From Wuchereria bancrofti (taxonomy: Eukaryota; Nematoda; Chromadorea; Rhabditida; Onchocercidae): a DNA stretch of 64,000 bases. The position numbers were made by a program, and so were the translations under genes. The stretch lies in contig SSBO01000004.1 of assembly GCA_005281725.1 (NCBI GenBank), positions 620,001 to 684,000 of the forward strand. The letters are read 5' to 3'. A model generated the notes under the pieces. That model was given only the letters and a program-made list of their open reading frames with translations, ran no database searches and was not told the DNA's origin. This document shows positions 30,582 to 43,277 of this stretch, in pieces. Position 1 is the first letter of the stretch. Each line of letters starts with the position of its first letter.

Positions 30582-33500
30582 TCCAGACAAAAATGATGTT
30601 TCTTTTCAGATTGCTATCAATGTATCAAACGAAGCAGAAGAATAAAGACACATAATAATTTAATATAGTACCAATAACCAGTAGAATCTTTACACAACCT
30701 GAAATAACAGTATTAGATTGATTGCTCGACAATTTAAGTATAATGACAATTTACATATGTGAACCTACACGCAATAATAAATATTCCAAGAATGTTTAAC
30801 TCCCTCGACTTCACAAAATGCTTGAATAAAAGAAGTAAGAGGTGAAGAGTTGCAACAATGTTGAAAATATATTTTACTAACGATTACATCCGAAAGAATG
30901 CACAGTGGAACGAAAACTAATGCTGGTGATTTCAACTGAAGCCAGCAAGAAATTCAGTAGTAAATTTAGTTGTCCTATCTTAAAAGAAATATAAAGAATA
31001 AAGTGGTTAATGTCGAATTATTACTTAACAATTACAATAACACTATAAAAAGCTGAAGGTAACCACAGGACATTAAAACACATTAAAGTTGGAGGCGACC
31101 AAAAGCCAGGAAAAATTTTCTCAAACATTTTACTGCATAGATTGTACGGCATGAAGTAGTCAAAGTACCAGGACAACACCGAAGAGAAATGCTATAAGTA
31201 AACCCTACTAAAGTATCATCAGCAAAAGAGAAATGGACGAACAACAAATAACTAATCGATTAATCAAGCCTGTGTTAACCAGAAAGTATCAGGATATACG
31301 TACTCAATACCTCAACTGTTTAAGACATTATCTGTGCGGACAGACATCATTCTAACTCTAACCACAACAACAACAACAACGAAAAAATGATAGCAACAAT
31401 CGTTTTGCAATAAGCGTTTAATTAATCGACCTAATAACAGTGAATGGAAGAAGTTTTACTAGCAACACAGACAGAGGGCCTCTCATGCATCCCTCGAACC
31501 GATGAATTAATTGTGAAAATATATGCCAGCAAAACACATGTCAACAACCCATCCACAGACACACACACACACATACACCGACATATAAATAAACTGGACG
31601 ACCCCCGAGCTACTCACCGCGACAGCAATAACGCAAGGAGAGAAGGGTGCTGTGCAGCTGGCGAATGTCCAGCCGCCCCCTGTATCGATCGGTCGTGTCT
31701 CAGGCAGGGGCACACTCCCTCACTACTATCAGTGCACTCTCCTCTGCACCTTCTGCAGGTCACTTCCCGTCTGCACCTCTTCCGAGGGGTCCCGGGAGTT
31801 ACTCGATGGCACTACCTTCCCTTAGAAATGGATCGTCCCCTCCCCTCTCAACCACCACAACACTACCACCACCACCCCCCACCCAAACACTATCATTATG
31901 TGTCTTCGTGCACGCCCACACACATACACATACAGAAATTAGGGATCGGCATTGTTGTGTTGTTTCACATACACACAGACACAGACATACATACACAACC
32001 ACTTTCCATTCAACATCGCTGGGACGTATGGCTTGACTGGATTGTCACCTTCCACTATCCGGTGAGCGATTACAGCGATGGCTTCGTGACATGCATGCAT
32101 GCACGGACGAGATACATAAACTACACACACACATACATCCTTTGCATGCTGTCCGTGACGGTCACATTGTAGAAACTGGACTGGAGTCGTTCCGAAATTT
32201 ACAGATTCAAAGTGAATCTTTTCAATTTCGTTTTATTAAGAAACGGGTCATTTATACTAACCACCAAAAGTCAAGGCATATTATCGAGGTGGATAGCTGG
32301 GAGTTACCGTGTACACCTATACACAGAATTCTGCTTGAAGTTGGAATTACCTGAAGCTATAAGGGTTTCTTGTCCCCTCTCAGTGCCCCTAAGAAACCGC
32401 AGTGAATGATTTGCCCTGCATCACCACCACTCTTGTAATAATAAAGAAGAAAATTCAGGTCAGTAATTACACTTCCTGCAACCCGGTGAGAGCATGCGAG
32501 AAATTCCTATAAATATTTGGCAAGGATGTCCTTATCATTATTTTAGTACTGTTACTTGGTGAGTAGTTGTCATCATCTTTTCTTTACCTCGAAATCCTGA
32601 AAGGTCTTTTGAATTCTTTGCCCAAGCAGACGCACATTGCTTCTTATTCCAGAACTTTGCAAGAGATTTCCCTCTTTGGTGCAGAGAATAAAATCTTTTT
32701 GTGCTGATCTTTCCCAGTGGAATTTCTTGAATATTTGAGCGTTCCGAGAGTCACTCGTTAGTTAGTGAATATTGTTTTAAATCCACCTATGAAATATTCA
32801 CGTATAATCCTGAAAATCTTCAGAAATTCTGACCTTTCACTTTCCCTTTAAGGGAAGGTTTACAAAGCATAGCAAGAAAAGAAGTGATTTGTTACTACTT
32901 CTGATAAGCTGAGATTTCAATTTCGGAAAGACGGAAGAACTCCATGCAGTTCATAACAGGTCACTCGGTACAAATCGCAAGAACATGAGCTATGCGTACA
33001 GGTTGACACAACTGTGTAATTGCTTCCTCGCATAACTTCTGTTGAAACGAGTCACCTCATTATTTTTTCTTGGAAAGTAGAGGGTCAGAAATCAAAACTT
33101 CCAAAAATTCAGTAATCAGAGTAGCGTTCATTTCGCACTTGCAGTTCTTTCAGGAATTTTCACTTGCACTCAGGGATTTTTAATTTTCAATGTTTCAAAT
33201 TTCATTGTTTCTCGGTTCCTCCATTAAATTATGGGAAAGATTGAAGTTCTTTCTCATATTCCAAAAATTGTTATTAATTTCCTGTTGAGAAAAAAAGGAA
33301 GAGTAGTGAATTAATTTCAGGAAAAAAAAATTATGGGTCCCTTAGCTGAAGTCGAGAAACAGGTGGGCGTTTTCCTCACATCGAAAAAAAAAATGAAATT
33401 TAGTTCCTGAAGTCGACTGTAGTAAGAGGAACGCCACAGCAATGAGATCTTCGGTAAAGATGTTTTGGTGACGTTGTAAACAGAGGTAGTAGCAATGTGA

Positions 33501-35639
33501 TGCGTTTACCTGCAGTATTGTGGTTTACTGAGCGGAATGATACCTAAATAATGATTTCTATCTGTTCTGCTCTAATGTACCAAAATATAGTAAAGTAAGA
33601 AGGTTGTCAAATATATCAGAATTTAAATTATCATGAAGTCACTGGGGCATAGTAATAAAGGATGACAGGAATCAGAAAATTTGTCTGAGTAGCATAGTTA
33701 CTTTTCAGAGCTGGCGTTCAATGAAGAGGAAGAATTCAAGTAATCAATTTGTTTATTCACGGAAGAGGAATATTTTAGAAACACTCGAAACGCCTAAATA
33801 TGACGGATCTACAATATAGTATTATTTATTAGAAAACAGTAATCTTTGAGCCAAAACAAACGATTCAAATTTCATCGACTATGATCGGTGAATATTGCTA
33901 TCCTAACCGAAATGCAAGTACTAAATTAAATTTAAATTGAGTGAATCAAGTACTAGCAAAATTTGCAGTAAAATGTGAAAGAATAAATATATAAGAAAGC
34001 CAAATTTGACGATACCGTGAATTCATCAATCTTAGAATTGGTACGCCAAAATTAAAGTTTGTTTCACGTTACTAAAGAAGGTAACATACTCCTAATTGGC
34101 TTAAGTGAGTTGCTTTTTCACAATAGATTTGTCTTTTTTTTAACTTATGACAGTTAGAACAAATAATCAGGTGTATGTATTACTCGTCAGTAGCATAATG
34201 ACCGGAACAAAAAGTTTGGTATGAAACCTCATAAAACACGTCCAAGTTAAGATTAGAAAAGAAGGGCATCTATGTTAACAATGACGTCAGCAATGTTTGT
34301 CAAGCATTCAGTCTTTAGTTGCCTGCCTTTTCATCCTTGAAAGTCATTCATTCCGCTGCAGTCTTACTAGCAGTTTGTTCAGTCCATTTAAACTTGATTT
34401 AATATTTGCATTTCCGTTAGGATAACAGAAAGAAAAAACTCCAATGTGACTGAACAGAAATTCCCGAAGCGATCAGACGTTCTGGGAAGGGAAGTTATCA
34501 CTTTGTTCATAATAATGAATTACTGTTACTCTAGCATTTCGCTAAACAGATCTAAACGATGATCAAAAGTCAAAGATTAAAGATCACAGTTGTAAGACTG
34601 ACCACTGTCCGTCCTTTACACTTCCTGATAGACAGTTAGGTAAGCAATGCGATGTAGGTGAATACGCTACCGCTTCAACACTACAAGTGATACAAGTTTG
34701 AGGTACTTCGCCATCTTAACATTTTAATATTATTGAAAAGCTGTTTAGTTAGGCGAACGGGCAACAGCCAGGTGACAGTCTTATCGGCGCATTTCGCCTT
34801 TTCGCATAGTACTATTGCTAATTATAAATGAATAAAATCAGATACTGCTTATCAGTGAAGCATAAACAAACGTGCCGTATTTCTCTACACCAAGATACCC
34901 AAGAAATTTAATGACTTAAATTCTACAGATACATTACATTACAGGATAACTGCTATATTACAGGATGGGGATGGTCGGAAAACCAATTACAAGTAATGAT
35001 TGTATGTCTGTTATCATTTGGTGCCAGTAATGTCTTACTGGTTGCAGTAATTTACTTATTGATAAACTCTGTCAAATTATTCTTATAAATAGAGACTATC
35101 CTGCGAATCTGATCGAATCTACAAAATGTTACTACCGTCATTCACCATGTCTCCTTCCCCAAATTAGAGTTATAACAATCGTTTCCGGTTTCTTCATCCT
35201 GAAGCATCTTTTCGTTTTCTTGACTCTCCAATGATAATTCCTCTACCCACGTCGCTACGAATAGAAAATCTACTCCCTTCTTGAAAGCATATCTCAACAG
35301 AGTGTGACGAGTTGAGTACTTCATCAAACGTTTCTAGCACTAGGAAAGTATGTTGACAGTTTAATCAATTCATACGCATGGTCATAAAGCAACTACAATT
35401 TAGCGTTTATTTATGATCACCTGAACCACTCAGCAAACACAGCAATAAAATCCAAAGTAGAAAATAAAAACCACGATAATGAACAAGCATAATTTTGTGG
35501 TGTGTGATTAGTTACAGAATATCACTGTGAAATGCTGTCATTTCTGCAGAAATAGACTAGCACTAGTCGTTTATTATAGCTTTCCCTTATCCTACTTATA
35601 TAGCATCGAATTCTTCCTTTCCTATACCTCTTCAACATT
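30582..35639. other. Upstream of SSDP and intergenic
   Basis: About 5 kb without a recognised gene. The part at 31440-32170 is GC- and CA-rich (listed separately). From 32.2 to 35.6 kb the sequence is AT-rich with no family-like reading frame on either strand. A minus-strand open stretch at 35142-35327 is unassigned. Confidence 0.4.
31553..32140. repeat. CA/CACA-rich region with several dinucleotide runs
   Basis: (CA)n and (ACACAT)n runs occur at about 31553-31580, 31912-31938, 31967-31998 and 32121-32135, with GC-rich sequence between them (about 31600-31860). It lies about 1 kb upstream of the SSDP start. The repeats open long spurious reading frames on both strands rich in Thr-His and Cys-Val. 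Confidence 0.85.
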
Positions 35640-37748
35640 CTAATCAGCGTTATCTGATGAGCTGTCACCACCGTAATCTGCCACTAATGCCGAAGATTTA
35701 CTGTATAAATCCGACTTCACAGCGGAAACAAATTCATTCTTGATGTTCGATAAATTCATCTGGTCAGGACACAGTAATTCTTCACATTTAGGCTTGACAT
35801 CATCTAGATTCCCCTGAGAAAGTTATATTAATAGGAATATAATCTTTCGAACTCTGAAGTATTTCGAAATGATTCGATCAGAAAATCAAAAAACAAAATA
35901 AGCACATCAAAGGTAAAGAAGGAAATTTTCCAAATATTTCGTTTTCGAATCTCGAAAACCATTTTAAGGTATTGCATGTACAAATTATTACCTTGTTCGG
36001 AACACCTATTTCATCATGTTCATTTTCGTATTTTAATCTTTTGACAATGCCAAGATTCTCGGCTGTTATTTGCTCCTGTCCGCTCTGTGCAGATAATACA
36101 CTGTTAAATGCATTGCATTCATTTCTATGAAGTTTCATAGACAGTAATTGCTTTTGCGTTATATCATTCTTTGCCGAAGTTGATGGCTGACAACTTGAAA
36201 ATATAGACTTGTTCAATATTGCCTTACGCTTTGATTCAAGTTGTTCTTCAGGAACTAAAAAGTAGTACAATAAATATAACAGAAAATAGCATTCTTTTAG
36301 ACTGGAAGAATAAATAACATAATTTTCGGATCCCAAATAGCACAGGAAGCTCATTATCTATATCTATATAAATTCAGAAATTTTCCAATTTATTATAATA
36401 AGATCAGACCATTAAACACCTTAAAACAGGAAAACAGTATTAAAATTGTTACGTAAATTTCAAATTTCTATATCGTAGAACTGTAGCAGCAAGCTTTTTA
36501 TCTTCAACATTTTCTGATACTAGCTTGATGTTCAAAGACATCCTCTTTAGCAGTTCTTCATCTCTGACTCTTCCTTCGTTCAAAGCAGCTTTTTCAAGCT
36601 GAAACGGCACAGTTTATTATGGAATAAAACAAACAGAATATAAAACACAAAGAAGAACAGAAGAAATTGATTTGGAACAGTAATAATTTCAAAAATGTAT
36701 ACTTTGAATGACTTTCTCAAAGCTTGATTAGCAGCAAAATCGTCCCGCATTCTTCCCTGAATCCATTCCAATTTAACAACTTTATCGGCTAAACTTGCAG
36801 CCTTCTCTTTATCCTGTTCCACATGTTCAACCTGAATGTACAACTTGTTTACGAAACTGAATTTTGAGTTGAGAATGGCTTGCAAAAATATTTTATTTCT
36901 TTTTGTCCTTTATATTATTTGAAAGCTATAAATAAACATAATATATGAAATCAATACAATATGGAAAATAAAAATTAAACCTGAAACATTCGATCGCTTT
37001 CCAACTGTCTACTAAAACCCCGATCAACGGCTCCAAGTTGATCGATGGTAGATGGATCATACCGTTTCTCCTGTCGACGACAGCCTTCCACAAGTTCATA
37101 ATCAAAGTGCTACAAAACTAACGTAAAGGTAAAGCTTACGAAGAGGAGAAGAGTTCAGGATAAACAATATTCCGAATCTAAAAGATCTTTAAAGTGATTT
37201 GAAGAAAAACAACCTCAGGATCAGTGCGTATGACGAAATAGTTGTCACATAGGTGGCACTTCATACGAAACTCATATAATGGTGTTGTGTAATACATTCC
37301 GATTTTTTTCTTTTCAGCATTATATCGTACACCCATCCCAACATGGTTGTTGCAACCAAGGCACCAAATATTGAATGGCATTTCAAAACTGAGTATTAAA
37401 GAATATTAAAGAAAGAGAATACAAATATTTCAAAATGATTTGACAAAAAATAATTCCATTGATTAAATGTATAAGGGAAATCCACAACCTCAGGAAAATA
37501 AACTGTGTTATGAATTAACATAATTTACATTGACTTCTAACTCATCAACTACTACATAAAAGTATTCTAAAATAACATCAGTATTTTAAAAACTTAGGTG
37601 CAACGTACCGTATAATAAGAATCCCTTGTTTGATTTTGGCAGCTCGTTCTCGCAGTGCATGTGTCCCATGATAACTGTTTAAACTTCTATGTTTTTTATA
37701 ATCAAAATCTGGTGGATAGTAGAAATTCTGTCCCTTACGTTCACCCAT
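35640..37748 (-). CDS. YJU2B / CCDC130-type splicing factor (CWC16 family)
   Basis: Seven exons on the minus strand: 37609-37748, 37214-37388, 36981-37109, 36703-36831, 36453-36598, 35992-36254 and 35640-35813. The start MGERKGQNFYYPPDFDYKKH and YHGTHALRERAAKIKQGILIIRFEMP are diagnostic. A zinc site is formed by CLGC (Cys 56 and 59) and CHLC (Cys 91 and 94), with GMGVRYNAEKKKIGMYYTTPLY between them. A charged helical middle follows, and the end ALVADYGGDSSSD matches the SLVADYSDSESE tail of CCDC130. The family associates with the spliceosome in the nucleus. A trans-splice-like acceptor (TTTTTGCAG) stands three bases before the ATG. The junction between exons 5 and 6 (36453 and 36254) is off by one base with the canonical sites I can see, so a tiny exon, an unusual site or a sequence error must be involved. 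Confidence 0.9.
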
Positions 37749-37751
37749 ACT

Positions 37752-37761
37752 CTGCAAAAAT
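37752..37761 (-). promoter_or_regulatory. Probable spliced-leader acceptor of the YJU2B gene
   Basis: On the minus strand TTTTTGCAG is followed by AGT and then the ATG. An acceptor this close to a start codon with no upstream coding exon is what nematode trans-splice sites look like. Confidence 0.5.
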
Positions 37762-38866
37762 TTACAAAAATTTTCCAGAAACACTACATGAAAAACTTAT
37801 GAAATCAGAACACACCTTCCCTTTATTCAAAAAATGTTTTAAAAAAATCAGTTACGACCATCAAACGTAAGTATCGGCCGCCAAAGAACTTATTCAGACG
37901 AAATCACAAACTCCGCTTCTTAAAGGTTGAGTTAATTTTTATATAGGAAGAGAAAATATCTTCATTTTGTAATGTACTACAGCGGAAGGACCAATTCCAA
38001 GTCGCTTAAGAAAATCAACATTTTATTATAAAGGTTTCTTGCAAGAAAATAAATAACATCATTTAAATCAGCAGGACTAGATCCATTATCTTCAAAGTAC
38101 ACAACTTATGAATAAACAAATAGGTAAAGAAACAAACAAACAAATAAATAAATATATAAACAAATGGACAAGTAAATCAATAAAATCAATGGGAAAATAA
38201 ATAAAGATACAATAACTGGCTAATTAAGTACTTGAAAAAAACAAGTAAAATAACTATACATAACTCATTAAATGAACTAAATTACAAATAAGTAAGATTT
38301 TTCAATATTTGACGGCAAAAGAGAAAGACAAATTATACACTATTCTAACTGAGAAAGTAAGTCAATAAAATTAATGAGTAACAGAATACATAGAAACTTG
38401 TATATCAGTAAGATCTTGAACTGCTTCATTTTTCGTTTTATTTCGCCAAAATTAAATCAAGATTAACTAAAGTCAAATTCAGAGAAACAAAACATTTAGA
38501 GAAGTGTGACAGAAAAAGATATAAAGTGTGAGCCCAAAAAAAATATCTATACAGAAAATATATTGATTGTACATTGACTGATTAATCCTACTGAAATGGT
38601 AAAGCATGGAAAATTTATATCTAAAAATTAAAAATACGTTTTACAATTTGTAAAATAGATGAAATGAAGTAAAATAATAAGCGAAGCATGGATTTAACGT
38701 CATAAGGCTTGGTGTAGCATGAGATAATCCTATTAAAATAATACATAAAGATTTATGTAAGATAACACAGCAACAAGTATGATAAAATACTTAAATCTTG
38801 AGCAGAGAGCTTAAACCTTGAAACAGTAAATTATAAGGCGAAAACTGAAATACAAATAGCCCGTAA
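37762..38866. other. Intergenic between YJU2B and GlcAT-I
   Basis: About 1.1 kb without a gene. It contains an imperfect AAAC/AAAT repeat (about 38127-38220). Confidence 0.5.
38127..38220. repeat. Imperfect (AAAC/AAAT)n repeat
   Basis: AAACAAACAAAC, AAATAAATAAAT and related tetramers with interruptions, in the 3' flank of the GlcAT-I gene. Confidence 0.7.
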
Positions 38867-40887
38867 TTAGTAAACAGCATCGGTCTCAATATCATTCAAT
38901 GATCCTCGCCAAAATTTTAATCTTTCTCTTTGAGAAAGTAGAGTTCGTTCTGTTCTGGTATGCCAAACGTATACCTTCGTACAACCATCAGCTTTCAGTT
39001 CCAGATCGTTTCTTTTTAGACCCAAAGCAGTAAGAAAATGAGACTCCTAAAAAAAAAGAGAACATTTTCGCAAGCATGGTAACACATGCATGGCAAACAA
39101 AATAAAACAGATTAATAAAGAACCTGATAACCACGCGGTACATCATATGTAAATAATGCATTAGCATTAAGTGCCAGAGACAAATTGATAGCGAATGCCG
39201 CCATGTCGATAGGGAATGGTCGTTCTGGCTTCCATAATGAATTGAATGATACATTTTTACCTGGAAAAATCCTAATGAAATCACAAAAATAGACGAATGA
39301 AACAAGAAACCGCATGAAATAAAACGATTCCAAGCAATAATAAAGGCACACAAATAAGAAGGAGCACAAAATTAACAAACTTCAACTGTGCAGTAAATTT
39401 AAAGCAACTGTGATACAAGCACCTTCTGAAAGCCTAGCTGTCTCAACAATCAGACCACCAACAAGGCCGACTGGCCACACACCCACTCTTTCTATGGATC
39501 GCATTTCATCAAATAATCTCCAATCATAGGTATTATCATCATCACCGAAATACACAATTCCTCTTCTCGATCTACTTAAATTCTCCCTAAAATGCGGTGT
39601 TAGCACATTAGATTCAAAGAACAGTTTATCTAAATTTTTAAAATTCCTCTTTTCAATAATATAATGCTTCAAACGACCAGTGAGAGACTGCTCCAAACGA
39701 TTATGTTACCGATTATGTTTAGTGAGAACATACAAAACCAAAGCGAAGAAATTTTTCAAAGGCTACGGAAGAAAGTTTACGATTTAACGATATTTGAAAA
39801 AAAGATTTTACAACCTTTTTTAGGCTACATTATTTCTTATCAGGTATTCCTAATGAACTCGAAAATTTATGATATCCACGCCGTATTTTACATTAAAAAA
39901 AAGTATAGCCTCATTTTTTAAAATTATGTATATAAGGGTGCCTCCTGAAATTTTGCAAAAAAATAACAAATAATGAAAGGATAAGATTAGAATTCAAAAT
40001 ACTGAATTCTAGCTAAAGCAATTATTCATTTAGGAAAGGGAAGTCATTATGACCTACAAAAGTTAACGAACTTAATAAAAATGAAGCACCTCAACCACAT
40101 GAGAGCTTTATTTCGCTGAAACACTCCTCGAGCAATTTTCCAGTTCAGATCAGCTTCGTTCGGTTTCTTTTCTGGAGGTGTAAGCGCATAAAGGTGAGCA
40201 AATTTAATACGATATCTTTTGAAAATTTCGGTAATGAATGGGGATGTTTTATTTGCATCTTCAACTACAATCCAGTACAAATTCGGCACATACACTGAAA
40301 TAGTTCAGTGAATTTTAAAATTACAAAAGCATCTAAGTGATGGGATATCAAACTCCAACAAGTATCTCAGTAACATACCTAAAGTTTGTGCTAGGCGGAT
40401 GAGATCAGCTTTCTGAGTTGGCCTTCGATAAGTTGGTGTTATAAAATAAATAAATGGAAGACCTTTCCGCATTTCTGCTAGTGGTATTCGATCACGAACT
40501 CTGCAAACGAAATCAATAAAATTCATAACGCGCAGGACTGAAAAAAGGAATTTATCACAATTAATATATCAAACTAGTAGTACAAAAAAATTCCCATTTT
40601 AGAAATTTTCATTCGAAACTTGAAATACCGCAACAGTAGGACAGAGTGGAAACTAACAAACTATCAATTCGCTGCAAATTCTCCTCCATACGATAGGTTT
40701 CTTTTTCTTGCATCCAAATCTTCTTGCTCAACTCTTCTCGTTTCCTTAGCAAAGTATCAATTTCCGCAACGAGTATAAATTTCTTTTCATCCAAATTTTG
40801 TAGCTGCGCCCAAAAAACTGCTACTTGTGCAATAAAAAATAAGCCCACAGCACATATAATCTTAAAAACTAGTCTTTCGTCCAACAT
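38867..40887 (-). CDS. Galactosylgalactosylxylosylprotein 3-beta-glucuronosyltransferase (GlcAT-I type, GT43)
   Basis: Six exons on the minus strand, 40629-40887, 40379-40498, 40090-40294, 39423-39586, 39124-39260 and 38867-39046, join in frame to 354 residues. It is a type II Golgi protein: short basic N-terminus, one hydrophobic anchor ([17 protein letters not shown], about residues 10-26), a coiled-coil stem, then the GT43 catalytic domain. Family marks are [38 protein letters not shown] (DxD metal site about 210-212), [25 protein letters not shown] and VWHTRTE. The enzyme adds glucuronic acid to the Gal-Gal-Xyl linker on which heparan and chondroitin chains are built; in C. elegans this is sqv-8. 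Which nematode GT43 paralogue it is cannot be fixed from sequence reading alone. It lies between YJU2B and DNAJC9 on the same strand, about 1 kb from each. Confidence 0.94.
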
Positions 40888-41885
40888 ATCGCCGATTTAT
40901 TCATCGAAACATCCGAAAGATTTCTCTCCGAATAGAACGACCGAGCGCAGTTCAATAATATAATCAGTATTAATTTTAGTCAATATCCAACTGGAAATAC
41001 AGTGGACAGAATCAACGCCTGACAGCATATTGCACCTTTGTGGCAATGCATGCGAAGTAGGACATTTAGTAGTCGTCATACAACAATGAGTGGTAGGGAA
41101 ACCAAAGACTTAAACCATCAATCTCATAGTTTGAATTTAGAGTGAGGATGGATAACATGCAGGTGGCAACCTTAAACGGACAAACATAATCAGCTTTACT
41201 CGATCTCATATATTACCATCATCTCATTTTGCGACAAAAATCTAAGACTTATTTGCGGTCACTTCCCTACGTTAATGCTTCCGAGTTTTTATTTCACCGA
41301 TATTTGAGTCAGCCAAAGATACCCAGAAGTTTGGCTTTTTTCTTTTTTTAATAAGTAGCATTAGATTAAAAACATGTAAATATGAAACAGGTGAAAAACA
41401 TCTCCATTACAGAGCGTAAAAGCATTTTTATACAATCGTATCTCTTCAACTCAGCATAACTTGGTGAAAGCCTTTGATTTCAGCATCCAGAATTCTGCCA
41501 AATCAGATATGTTCAAGATACCATAAACAAAAAATCAAAGAGAATTCTATGATCATCATGTACAGTTCTAATGAAGTAGAACATATTACGAAAAAAATCT
41601 CAAGGAAACCAATCTACCAATTAATCTAAGTAAATATCAACATGACTGCGATAGCAGCATTTCATATAACTCTAAAATATGAATACGAGCTCGATGATAA
41701 AATGCGCAGATATATAGTACATCAGATATTACAGGAACATTAACTGAATTAATCTGATTCCTCTAGTGATAGCTAATGTTGACGTCAACCATTAGGAGTT
41801 TGTCAGGTGCCACAGAAATGAAAACCAAGAGAGAAAACAGTTAAAAGAAGAAAACTCTTATTTTTCAGATAAAAATATATGTTCA
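40888..41885. other. Intergenic between GlcAT-I and DNAJC9
   Basis: About 1 kb of AT-rich sequence. No gene or clear signal seen. Confidence 0.5.
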
Positions 41886-43277
41886 TCACTTTGTTTTTCT
41901 CGGTTTCTTCGCATATTTTACAGCTAAGGAATCACAAAGTTCATTAAACGATGCAATATTCTTTTGCTGTCGATTTTGAATGAGAGCTACGAGATCCTTA
42001 GCGCCTTCATTCCTTTGAACCTCTTTCAACATCTTCTCTGCTTCCTCAAAAAAAGAAAAAATTAAAGAAAAAAAGTAAAGTGGTATTTAATCTGAATTAC
42101 ATTTTTTTTGTGATGAGAGAAAACAGTGCAAAACACACCTCTGCTTCACGTCGTGCTGCTTTACGACGTTTAGCCTTTCTTTTATCTGGCTCAGAAACGA
42201 AATATCGCGTTGCCTTCAATTCTCCGGATCCAATCATATCACTTATCACCTTGTGCAAACGCCCTTCATCTTCGTATGTAACACCAATAACATCATTCAG
42301 AATTCTTCCCATATCTCCCTTGTACTTTATGTAAGCTTCTTTAATTGCATCACGTTCCTCGCCGGAGTCTGGAGTATATATTGTTGGAGTTGGAAGATTC
42401 ATGTCCTCCTACTGCTTACTGCATTAAAATAACTTCACTTGTTATCATCTCTATTAATTTCACCTCATTAATAGCGATTTCTCTGTCTACTGTTCCATCG
42501 CAGAAGAACGAAAAAGATGACATAAAACTATACTGAAACCTCTGAATTTTCGAATAAAATTGTCAATATCCTCCTTTGTTATCTTCTTAAACATCATTCG
42601 CCATTTAGTAAGCCAGTCCACATCATCAGTGTAAACTCCAGTATCATCAGTAATTCCTATAATGAAAGGTTAATGATACTATACAGAATTACAATATTAT
42701 GAAAAAACAGGAAAGAAAAACAAGAAGACACTTACCCATTTCATCATAAATAGCTCTCTTCTGCTTATCACTAAGAACAGCGTATGCATGATTCAAAATC
42801 TGAAACTTAGCTGTTGTTTCCACCTCATCACTGCAACGATCAGGATGGAATTGCAAGGAGAGCTTGAAAAATGCCCTCTTAACTGAAAATAACTAATTAA
42901 AAAAAAATTCATAAAGCGACAAATCTGAAGGAAGAGACTAACTATGAAAAGTACGATATAAATGAACTTCCAAAACAAAATATAAACTTTGCACGGAACA
43001 TTTTTGAAAAATGTTTTCTCTGAATTTTTTATTTACCTCTTCACTCCAACTCGATGTCAATGCATAACAAAAAATAAATTAAACCACTACGCAGTTCAAC
43101 AGAAGCTCCTAACAAAATAGTTCAAAATGCTGCAAGTTATGTGAAACATTCATCACGAAATAAATTACTTTCTGCTTGGCTGTAATCCTTTCGTTTCAAC
43201 TTCGATCCTTTCAAGTTCAAAATTTCATATAGATCTGTCGTGCCAAACAGACGCTTCGCATCAGTAACAAATGACAT
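41886..43277 (-). CDS. DnaJ protein, DNAJC9 type
   Basis: Five exons on the minus strand, 43169-43277, 42736-42882, 42540-42656, 42139-42368 and 41886-42044, join in frame to 253 residues (human DNAJC9 has 260). The N-terminal J domain has DLYEILNL, the catalytic HPD at about residues 49-51, and ILNHAYAVLSDKQKRAIYDE. It is followed by TDDVDWLTKWRMMFKKIT, then EAYIKYKGDMGRILNDV and a Lys/Arg-rich helical tail (DKRKAKRRKAARREAE), all typical of DNAJC9. The family is a nuclear HSP70 co-chaperone that also binds histones H3-H4; C. elegans dnj-23 is the likely counterpart. The fourth exon could look as if it starts further upstream (an in-frame Met at 42402), but only the acceptor at 42369 (TATACTCCAG) restores the phase. 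Its start faces that of the MVD gene 495 bp away. Confidence 0.94.

Noticed and set aside
31444..32172. 242-codon open reading frame on the plus strand, the longest single open frame in the window
   Set aside because: It runs through CA repeats, giving Thr-His-rich low-complexity peptide with no domain. Overlapping frames on both strands are equally open, which is what dinucleotide repeats produce.
42369..42408. Upstream extension of DNAJC9 exon 4 including an in-frame Met
   Set aside because: The preceding exon ends in phase 1, and only the acceptor at 42369 fits and keeps family alignment.
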